NCBI RefSeq assembly: GCF_002849615.1
Contig: NZ_PDNV01000006.1
Span: 1-64,000 of the forward strand
Length of the DNA: 64,000 nucleotides
Reading direction: 5' to 3'
From: Pollutimonas nitritireducens
GTDB taxonomy: Bacteria; Pseudomonadota; Gammaproteobacteria; Burkholderiales; Burkholderiaceae_B
Positions 17,190 to 26,500 of this stretch are shown here, in pieces. The position numbers and the translations under genes were made by a program. The notes beneath the pieces are model-generated. The model did no database searches and was not told where the DNA came from. It was given only the letters and a program-made list of their open reading frames with translations. The first letter of the stretch is position 1; each line of letters starts with the position of its first letter.

Positions 17190-18248
17190 ATGAAGTGTTA
17201 TTGCGTAATTAATTTTCGCGAACCACTAGTGCAGCAGGAAGTCGACACACCCGTACCCTCAGGTAAAGAGGTGCTTCTGCAGGTGCGCGCGGCGGGCGTA
17301 TGCCATAGCGACATTCACCTTTGGGAGGGTGGCTACGATCTTGGCAATGGCCGCACCCTTGCATTGAAAGACCGAGGCGTGTCGCTGCCTTTGATCATGG
17401 GCCACGAAACCGTCGGTACACTGTCGGCCATGGGCCCTGATGCAAGCGGCGTGGAACTGAGCCGAAATTATCTGGTATACCCATGGATAGGCTGCGGGCA
17501 ATGCCCCGCTTGCCTGGACGGCATGGAAAACCACTGCTCGGCACCCCGGTGCCTGGGCATTCATCGGGGTGGTGGCTACGCCGATCATATCCTGGTACCC
17601 GATGCCAAGTACCTGATTGATATCGGCGACCTTGATGCCGCACAGATTGCACCATACGCCTGTTCAGGCCTGACTACCTATTCCGCATTGAAGAAGATCG
17701 GCGCGCCCATTTTCCAGAATCATCCCATCGTGATCGTCGGCGCCGGGGGCCTGGGCTTGATGTGCCTGAGCCTGCTTTCGGCGCTCGGTGGCGTGGGTGC
17801 CATCGTCGTGGACATCGATCCCGCAAAACGCCAGGCTGCACTGGACGCAGGTGCGCTGGCGGCAGTCGATGGTGCTGCTCCCGACGCGGCACAACAGATT
17901 CTGAAAGCCCTGGACGGCAAGCCCGCACAAGCGTTCATCGATCTCGTGGGCGCACCATCCACCACGGGGATCGCCTTCGACTGCCTGACCAAAGGCGGCA
18001 AGTTGATCATCATAGGCCTGTTCGGCGGCGCATCGTCCTGGCCCATCGCGCTGATTCCGATGAAAGCCATGAACATCGTCGGCAGCTACGTGGGCAATCT
18101 GTCGGAACTCCGCGAGCTTATCGACCTCGTGAGGACAGGGCGAATATCACCTATCCCGATACAGCGCTTTGCACTGGACGAGGCCGACGCCACCCTGACT
18201 GCCTTGCGCAGCGGCAAGATAACCGGGCGTGCCGTACTAACTAACTGA
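17190..18248 (+). CDS. Zinc-dependent alcohol dehydrogenase
   Basis: A 352-aa medium-chain dehydrogenase. Catalytic zinc ligands are seen in AGVCHSDIHLWEGG (Cys about 38) and MGHETVG (about 68-74). The structural zinc loop carries four cysteines in GCGQCPACLDGMENHC (about 98-113). The Rossmann motif is GAGGLGLM (about 184-191). It would oxidise an alcohol or hydroxyacyl intermediate with NAD(P)+. The ATG at 17190 follows AAGAGGAGATTCTCC, 16 bp after the binding-protein stop, so the two share a transcript. Its partner in the pathway and true substrate are unknown. Confidence 0.87.
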   Translation: MKCYCVINFREPLVQQEVDTPVPSGKEVLLQVRAAGVCHSDIHLWEGGYDLGNGRTLALKDRGVSLPLIMGHETVGTLSAMGPDASGVELSRNYLVYPWIGCGQCPACLDGMENHCSAPRCLGIHRGGGYADHILVPDAKYLIDIGDLDAAQIAPYACSGLTTYSALKKIGAPIFQNHPIVIVGAGGLGLMCLSLLSALGGVGAIVVDIDPAKRQAALDAGALAAVDGAAPDAAQQILKALDGKPAQAFIDLVGAPSTTGIAFDCLTKGGKLIIIGLFGGASSWPIALIPMKAMNIVGSYVGNLSELRELIDLVRTGRISPIPIQRFALDEADATLTALRSGKITGRAVLTN

Positions 18249-18261
18249 CCGGATCCGGACC

Positions 18262-18975
18262 TCAAACCTCCAGCAATATTTCGCTCATACGTTCCGGGTG
18301 AGTAATATGCGCCTCGTGCGGGGCCGGAACGTCGATCCAGTTCCAGCCCTGCAGCGATTTCACCAGTCGCCGCGACTCTTCCAGAAGAGGATGCGAGGGC
18401 TTGTTGCAATGCAAATAAGTACACGGCAGGCCATTGCCGATGGGCCTGTCGAGGACAAGCGGCGTGGTATAGCTGGCCAGGGGATGGGGTGTCATCCTGC
18501 GCATGACCCAGTCATACGCTTCTGTACCGGGTTCCAATCCCCATACCGGGGGAAGTCGCTCTGGCACCGGCACCGCCAATCCAGACGTGGCCTTGGCGGC
18601 CGAAGCGATACGGGCATCGGCATCGGCCTTGGGATAATTCGAAAACGCGTTCTTGCCGCTTTCCAGCACAACAGCATCAAAATACACCAGGCGGGCGATA
18701 GCCTCAGGGATGCGATCTGCGACGCCCGTAATGGGCACGCCGGCAAAGCTATGGCCCACCAGAATGACATCGTCCAGTTCCTCTGCCAGAATCACCTGCA
18801 CCAAGTCGTCGATGAACACGTCAATCGTGATATCGTTGCGCAGCAAATGGGCGCGGTCACCCATGCCGGTAAAGCTGGGCGTGAAGACTTGATGGCCGGC
18901 GTTGCGCAGCCGCTCAGCGACAGCACGCCAGCACCATCCGCCATGCCACGATCCGTGAGCCAGAACATAGTTCAT
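18262..18975 (-). CDS. Alpha/beta hydrolase
   Basis: A 237-aa soluble hydrolase of the alpha/beta fold, close in type to plant methylesterase/hydroxynitrile-lyase-like bacterial esterases. The opening YVLAHGSWHGGWCWRAV (3-19) supplies the oxyanion hole, the nucleophile elbow is VGHSFAG (about 75-81), and a late His lies in PHEAHITHPERM. The start is ATG 18975 after AAAGGATACACG; the seven-residue upstream extension is less likely. It is convergent with the alcohol dehydrogenase (13-bp gap) and could release the pathway acid from an ester, but this is inference. Confidence 0.8.
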   Translation of the reverse strand: MNYVLAHGSWHGGWCWRAVAERLRNAGHQVFTPSFTGMGDRAHLLRNDITIDVFIDDLVQVILAEELDDVILVGHSFAGVPITGVADRIPEAIARLVYFDAVVLESGKNAFSNYPKADADARIASAAKATSGLAVPVPERLPPVWGLEPGTEAYDWVMRRMTPHPLASYTTPLVLDRPIGNGLPCTYLHCNKPSHPLLEESRRLVKSLQGWNWIDVPAPHEAHITHPERMSEILLEV

Positions 18976-19014
18976 CGTGTATCCTTTTTTGTGCAACAGG
19001 TAGGAGCCGAAACC

Positions 19015-20568
19015 ATGAGCGTACCAGCACGCGCATCGCTTTATTTTATTTTGTCCTGTCTGGTGGCGGTGGTGGCCGGGTGCACGACCCTTCCTTCACT
19101 GGAAAACCGGACATACACGACGGCGCTGCCACTCGAGGAAGCCAATCGCACCACTCTGGGTAAGGGAATCTCCCATATGGCAAGCCAGCACCCTGGCAAG
19201 TCAGGCATTCATATGCTCTCCGACCCCAGGGCTGCCTTCGCCGTGCGCGCACTTCTGGCGAAAGCAGCCGAACGTACCCTCGATGTTCAATACTATATCT
19301 GGCACAAAGACCTGACCGGCACGCTGATGTTCGAAGCCTTGAGAGCCGCCGCCGAGCGTGGCGTGCGAGTGCGTCTACTGCTGGATGATAACAACCCCTC
19401 CGACCTCGATCCCACACTTTCCGCGCTGGATTCGCACCCGAATATCGAAGTGCGTTTGTTCAATCCTTTCGTCGTCCGCTCGCCGAAATGGCTGGGCTAT
19501 ATCACGGATTTTTCACGCGCCAATCGTCGCATGCACAATAAGTCCTACACCGCCGACAATCAGATCACCATCGTGGGCGGTCGCAATATGGGCGACGAAT
19601 ACTTCGGTGCTACCGACGGCGTTTTGTTCGCCGATCTGGATGTGGCGGCAATCGGCCCCATCGTCAAGGACGTCTCCGACGATTTCGATCGTTACTGGAA
19701 TAGCCAGTCTTCCTACCCCGTAGCACTGATATTGCCGAAGGTCGGGCCAGAACGCCTGAAGGAACTGACATCCGAAGCTTCCATCCTGGAACGCGACCCA
19801 CGAGCCGAGACCTATATCAAAGCGTTGCGCGATTCCGGTCTGATTCGCCAGCTGGCCGACGAAACCATCGCCATGGATTGGGCTCACACCCGGATGGTAA
19901 GCGACGATCCGCGCAAAGGACTGGGACAAGTGCCCAAAGAAAAACTGCTGACACATGAGTTGGGCCAGATTATTGGTGAACCGCAATCGGACGTCAAACT
20001 GATTTCCCCCTACTTCGTCCCGGCTGAAGCAGGTGTGCTTAGTTTCACGGCACTTGCAAAACGCGGCGTCAAGCTGCAGGTCCTGACCAACTCGCTGGAC
20101 GCAACCGATGTCGCCGCTGTTCATGCCGGCTACGCCAAACGACGCGAGCCGCTATTGAAGGCCGGCGTTGAGCTCTATGAAATGAAGCGGATGTCTGACG
20201 GACCGAGGGAAAAAGGCACCGGTCGTTTTGGCAGCTCGGGATCCAGTCTCCATGCCAAGACATTCACGGTCGACAGCGAACGGGTTTTCGTCGGCTCGTT
20301 CAACTTCGACCCACGGTCGGCCAAACTGAACACCGAACTGGGATTCGTTATAGAAAGCCCCGAGATGGCCATGCAAATCAATACCTCGTTCAATGACAGA
20401 ATTTCCATCATCGCCTACGAAGTCAAGCTCACCGACGACGGCGACATGTATTGGATAGAACGCAAGGATGGCGAAAAAACGCGCTACGACACCGAGCCGC
20501 ATGCCAGCCTGTGGCGACGGATCTGCGTCAAGGTATTTTCCATGCTTCCCATCGACTGGCTGCTCTAG
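19015..20568 (+). CDS. Phospholipase D/cardiolipin synthase-like lipoprotein
   Basis: The 517-aa protein has a lipoprotein signal peptide ending in the lipobox VAGC (Cys at 23) and two phospholipase D HKD motifs: HNKSYTADNQ (about 174) and HAKTFTVDSE (about 413). Each is followed by a Gly-Gly/Ser-rich segment with the family Asn (GGRNMGDE, GSFNFDPRS). Members transfer or hydrolyse phosphatidyl groups, as in cardiolipin synthase ClsC-like proteins. The lipid anchor puts it in the periplasm, unlike most cardiolipin synthases. The ATG follows GTAGGAGCCGAAACC. Its stop overlaps that of the glucan synthase gene by 4 bp. Confidence 0.88.
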   Translation: MSVPARASLYFILSCLVAVVAGCTTLPSLENRTYTTALPLEEANRTTLGKGISHMASQHPGKSGIHMLSDPRAAFAVRALLAKAAERTLDVQYYIWHKDLTGTLMFEALRAAAERGVRVRLLLDDNNPSDLDPTLSALDSHPNIEVRLFNPFVVRSPKWLGYITDFSRANRRMHNKSYTADNQITIVGGRNMGDEYFGATDGVLFADLDVAAIGPIVKDVSDDFDRYWNSQSSYPVALILPKVGPERLKELTSEASILERDPRAETYIKALRDSGLIRQLADETIAMDWAHTRMVSDDPRKGLGQVPKEKLLTHELGQIIGEPQSDVKLISPYFVPAEAGVLSFTALAKRGVKLQVLTNSLDATDVAAVHAGYAKRREPLLKAGVELYEMKRMSDGPREKGTGRFGSSGSSLHAKTFTVDSERVFVGSFNFDPRSAKLNTELGFVIESPEMAMQINTSFNDRISIIAYEVKLTDDGDMYWIERKDGEKTRYDTEPHASLWRRICVKVFSMLPIDWLL

Positions 20569-23500
20569 ATCGACACTGTCAAGCTATGCTTTCCCTCGGA
20601 CAGCAGCACCCGTACACCGCCCCGGATGCAGTCCACAGGTACATCGTCAAGCAGTGCTGATGCGGTGTCGTTCTTGCTGCCAGAGACTTTATCGACGCGG
20701 ATATCGTACTCAGACGAACCCATCTTCACCGTGGCGTCGAATCCGGGCCATGAATCCGGAATACACGGTTCAACCACAAGAAAGCTGCCCTCGCGCCGAA
20801 TGCCCAGTATGCCTTCAATGCCGGCGCGATACATCCAGGCTGCCGAACCGGTATACCATGTCCAACCGCCGCGCCCAACGTGGGGCGCGACCGAATAGAC
20901 ATCGGCGGCCACGACATAGGGCTCCACCTTGTAGCGTTCAGTTTCTTCACGCGTACGCGCATGATTGATCGGATTAATCAGTCCGAATAATTCAGCGGCT
21001 TTCCCACCTTCACCAAGCTTTGCAAATGCGAGGATCGCCCACATTGCCGCGTGGCTGTACTGCCCGCCGTTTTCCCGCAAGCCGGGCGGGTAGCCCTTGA
21101 TATATCCCGGGTCGCGGACCGTGGTATCGAATGGCGGGGTGAACAAGAGCGCAATTCCATCGTCATGCCGGACAAGGTATTGCTCAAGTGAGGCCATCGC
21201 CATGGCCGCGCGCGCCGGTTCCGCGGCGCCCGACAATACTGCCCATGACTGCGCAATCGAATCGATCCGGCATTCCTGGCTGTCTTTCGATCCCAGCCAG
21301 CTCCCATCGTCGAAAGTCGCGCGGCGGTACCACTGTCCGTCCCAGGCCTCCCGCTCCAGGGCGCCCTTCAACGAGGCAGCGTGCGTGCACCAGCGCTCGG
21401 CGCGTTCAGTGTCCCGCTCCTGAGCGTAGGGTATAAAAAGTTCTATCGTTCGCAGCAGCAGCCACCCCAGCCACACACTTTCGCCTTTTCCGCCCTCGCC
21501 CACCCGGTTCATGCCGTCGTTCCAGTCCCCTGTGCCCATCAGCGGCAGGCCCAATGGTCCCGTCAGCTTGATGCACTGGTCCAGTCCGCGCGCGCAGTGC
21601 TCATACAGCGAGGCCGACTCATCGGCAGCCATAGGCTGAAAGAACACGTCGTGCTCTTCAGGCAGCAACGGCGGTCCCTCGAGAAAAGCCACCACTTCTT
21701 CCAGAATCGCGGCATCGCCAGTGCTGGCGACATAGGTGGCAGCGGCAAAGGCCAGCCACACACGATCGTCCGAGATATGGGTGCGCACCCCCTGTCCCGA
21801 ATGCGGCAGCCACCAGTGCTGAACATCGCCCTCCACGAACTGACGGCCGGCGGCGCGCAAAATATGCTCGCGTGTCGCATCGGGCCGGGCAAACGTAAGC
21901 GCCATGCCGTCCTGGAGCTGATCTCGAAAGCCGTAAGCTCCGCTGGCCTGGTAAAACGCGGAACGCGCCCAGATGCGGCACGCAAGCGTCTGATACAGCA
22001 GCCATCCATTGAGCATGATGTCCATAGCCCGGTCGGGCGTTCTGACCTGGATCGTGCCAAGCAGTGAGTCCCAGTGATCGGTCACTTCCCGCAGAACCTC
22101 GTCGAGATTGGTGCTGCGGTAACGAGCCACCAGTGCAGCGGCCTCGTCTGCCGACCCGCATTGTCCGAGAAACCAGACAATTTCCGTTGACTGTCCGGGC
22201 GCCAGTTCGACTATGGTCTGCAGGCTTGAGCACGGATCCAGTCCGGCACCTGTTTTTCCCGATAGCGGATTGCGGCCCATCAGTGCCGCAGGTGCCGCCA
22301 TGGACCCATTGCGGCCAAGAAATTCGGTGCGATCGGCCGTCCAGGCGGATTGGGATCCGCCGAGATCGGCGAAAGCCGTTCGGCCCGGGAATGCAATACT
22401 CCATGGATTATGTGCCAGCATGGCGCCGGTTTCCTTGTCCATCATTGTCACGACAAAGGGGCCGGAAGTGCCACGGGATGTTCCCAGCACCCATTCCGCG
22501 TATGCCGTCACCGAAAGACGGCGCGGCGCATCGGACAGATTGCGCAAGGTCAGTCGGGAAATCTTGAGGGGATCTGAAAGCGGCACATATTGCAACAACT
22601 CAAGCCCGATATCATTATCCACATGTTCATAACGACTATAACCTTGCCCATGCCTGGCGATGTATGTTCCATTGTCGCGCATAGGTTGCGCCGTCGGCGT
22701 CCACAGTGCACCCGTGACTTCATCGCGTATATAGATCGCTTCACCGGAGGGATCTCCTACCGGGTCGTTCGACCACGGCGTAAGCTGGTTTTCACGGCTG
22801 TTTTGCGCCCAGGTATAGCCGCTGCCGTCGGCTGAGACCTGGAACCCGAACCGGGAATTGGCTATCACGTTGAGCCAGGGCGCAGGCGTGGACTGCCCGT
22901 CATTCAAAATGGTCACATACTCACGCCCCTGTTTATCAAACCCTCCGAAGCCGTTGAAAAACTCAAGTCCTTCAGGCATAGGCGATGGCGTCCCGGGTAA
23001 TATAGGTACAGGGCGGCGCGGCGCCTGCTTCGGCATGGTGGGTTGCGGCATTCGCGCCAGCTGTTCGGAGATAGTGCCATAGCGTGCAATCAGTGCGATC
23101 CGTGCCGCCGATTGGAGCAATCCCCTGGCGTCCACGCTCATCAGGTCCGCGCGCAACGCGTAGATCGAACCCTGCGTGTGCTCGCCGCCAAAGCGTGGCC
23201 GCGACTGACTACTGCGCACTGCGGTTTCAATCGCAATCTGAAGGTCCTGGATATAAGAGGAGGCACGCTCATTGATGATGACCAGGTCGACCGCAAGGCG
23301 CTTCATGCGCCAATACTCATGCGCCCGCAACAATTGACGGAGTTGGCCGATGTCTTCAATGTCGTCTATACGAAGCAGCACGATAGGCAAATCGCCGGAA
23401 ATCGATAGTGACCAAAGGTTCGATTGGGATGCAGCCCCACGCATGATCGTATTGGAAGGCGCACGAAAGGCGGGATCCGCGTAGAGGACTGGCGCCGCGA

Positions 23501-26500
23501 GGCGCTGGAAATCCGCGGCCTCTTCCGACCTGATATCCAGATGTCGAAGTTGAACCTGTGCTTGTGTCCATGCCAGTGTCTTGGCCCGCTCGAACGCACT
23601 GCGATCGTGGTGTTTGTCTATAAGATTTATCAGTTCTGCCTGTGATGACGCGACAATCGTCCAGAAAGCGATCCGGGCAACCTTTCCCGGCGGAATAAGC
23701 ACGCGGTATCTCAGCGCGAAGACAGGGTCCAGCACCGTTCCGACCGTATTCGAAAGAGGCTCATCGCCCAACATGGCGCTGGCGTTCCCTGTCTCATGCC
23801 CGCGTCCCACAAATTGCGCACGGTCGGACTCGTATTGCGGCTCCGCCACGACCTGGCCCTCGACCACCGCGAAATGTGCCGCCCACACTTCAGGTTCCTG
23901 AGCTGAACGTTTACGCCTGGTGGCAACGAGCGCATCAAATTCGGGGAGTCGGCTGGTGACCACAAACATCTTCGCGAAAGCAGGATGCGCTTTGTCAGCG
24001 GCAGGCAGCGTCAGGACAAGCTCCGAGTAAGAGGTCACTTCAATCTCGCGCGCACGGCGACCGCTATTGGCCAGCGAAACGCGGCGCACTTCGCCGTCGT
24101 CCTCACCCGAGACGAGAATCTCGGTCGTGGCCGTCAACGCCCCCTCGCGGCAAATGAACTCGGCGTAGTCTTCCGCAAATATCACGTCCGCCTGTTCGGC
24201 GATGCTGCCAACCGGTTGCATGCCTGTAGACCAAACCTTGCCGTTCTGCGTATCCCGCATGAAAATGAAGGATCCGTAATCGTCCCGCGTGGAATCCTCG
24301 TGCCACCGGGTCACGGCAATATCCCTCCAGCGGCTGTATCCCGCACCCGAATCCGTCAGCATGACGGTGTAGCGGCCGTTCGATAGCAAGTGGGTGATTG
24401 GCGCCCCGAGAGCTGCCCCGGCAACACGACGCACCGCCCCGCTGTCGCCGGTGCTCATGGCGGCCACACTCACCTCTTCAGCGCGCGGATGCGCGATGGC
24501 GACGTCTCGTGGCATACGTTCCTGAAGCAAGAGCTCGCTGGCCTGGATCATGGGTTCGCGATGAAACCGCACGCGCATTGGCGCGTTCAACAATGCATTG
24601 GCGATGGCGACAATTGTCATGCCCTGATGGTGTGCCATGAAATTGCGCACAATGGCCACGTGCTTGTCTTCTGGAAGGCGAGATGTGGTGAAATCCAGCG
24701 CTTCATAAAACCCGTAGCGTCCAAGCGCCCCCATGCTGGTAAGCCGAATATAGTTTTTACAGGCGCCTGCGGGGTCGACCATGGCGGCAAGACCCGTTGC
24801 ATAGGGAGCGACAACCTTGTTTTCAGAGAGGCCACGCTTGAGGCCGAGCCCGGGTACGCCGAAGTTGGAATACTGATAGGTGAATTCGATATCGCGGGCG
24901 TTATAGGCAGACTCAGAGATGCCCCAGGGAATACTCAAGGAATTGGCATAGTCTTGCTGGCGCGCCACGACGAGCCGATTGGTCTGCTCCAGAAGGCTCC
25001 CATAAGGAGCCCTCATCACCAAAGAAGGCATAAGGTATTCGAACATGGAGCCGGACCACGAGATAAGTGCGGATCCCTTGCCTAGCGGCGTAGCCGTTCG
25101 GCCCAGACGCAGCCAATGACGGGTTGCGGCGTCCCCCTTTGCTATCGCAAAGAGGCTCGCAAGCCGGGCCTCGGATGCAAGCAGATCGTAGCAGCTGGGG
25201 TCCAGGCTATTGTCGGCATGCGAATAGCCGATGGACAACAGATTCCTGTCGGAATCCATAAGAAATGCAAAATCCATGGCGAGGGCCATTTCTCGAGCTT
25301 CGTCGGCCAGCGCCCGGATTCGTTCTTCCAGCGACCGCTTCTCGATGTCGCTGGCTGATTCATCACGGCTGTGCTCGGCCATCGAGTCGGCGAGGGCCTG
25401 TATCCAGAACAGTGCATCATTGGAATCCTCATCGACCTCGGCAGGCACAAGACCGCGCAGCATCCTGGCTGCGTTCTCGACGTGCCGGCTCAGCCGCGGG
25501 AGCGACGCCTGAACCGCTTGCTGAGTAGCCCCAAGCTTTACCGCAAGATCATCGAGAAGCAGGATGAGTTGCGCACCTCGTTCGCCGCTGGCGACCGGCA
25601 TGGCGACGATTACCTGGCGGGCCAGGTCCAGGTTATCGAGCATGCCCAGCCTGGATTCCACAAGGAAGTGGCCGTCCAACCACTCTTCGCATGTGTTGGC
25701 AACAACGATAAGGTGGCCGGCAAGGTTGCCGCTATCAACGGACGACACATAGGCCGGCTCGAGCGCGCGCAGATCCTGAGTATCGTACCAGTTGAAAAAA
25801 TGCCCATTGAAACGCGCAAGCTTGCGCATGGTCGCCATGGTCGTTTCGAGCCGCTCCACGGTCTGGACCGTACCGGCCCAGCCAAAATCACGAGCGGCAA
25901 TGGCCGATAGCAGGTACAGCCCGATATTGGTCGGCGACGTACGATGCGCGAGTATGGGCTTGGGGTCTTCCTGGAAATTATCCGGCGGCAGCATGTTGTC
26001 TGCCGGGGTGACGAAGGTTTCAAAGAAACGCCACGTGCGGCGTGCCGTCAGGCGCAGCACGCGAGCGTCGGATTCGGCAACTTTACTGCGTGGCAACACG
26101 GTTTGCGGCCGGCTGGCCCACAAAGCAAGCGCGGGCGCTGCAAGCCACAATAGGGTAAACGGCATGACCAGTGGCCAGGAGGTCGGCGCAAAAATGAGTA
26201 CACCCACGGCTATTGCCACCGCCAGCAAGGTACCCCCACCCATTTGCTGATAAAAACCACGAAGATCAAGGCGCGGACGCTGGGCGGTTTGAGCGGCCGT
26301 GGTCCATTCGAGAAGATGACGACGGGTGCCGAATAGACGAAACAGGGTGATTGAAATGGCGTCGCCCATGCGCCACGCCCGATCGGGAATAAAAGCCACA
26401 GATAGCAGGACCTGCAAAGCTGCTAGCCGCAGCTCACTGACAACTGCAGCAATATGACTTGCGAACCGAACACTGCTACGCCGCGCGAATAAGGAAAAAG

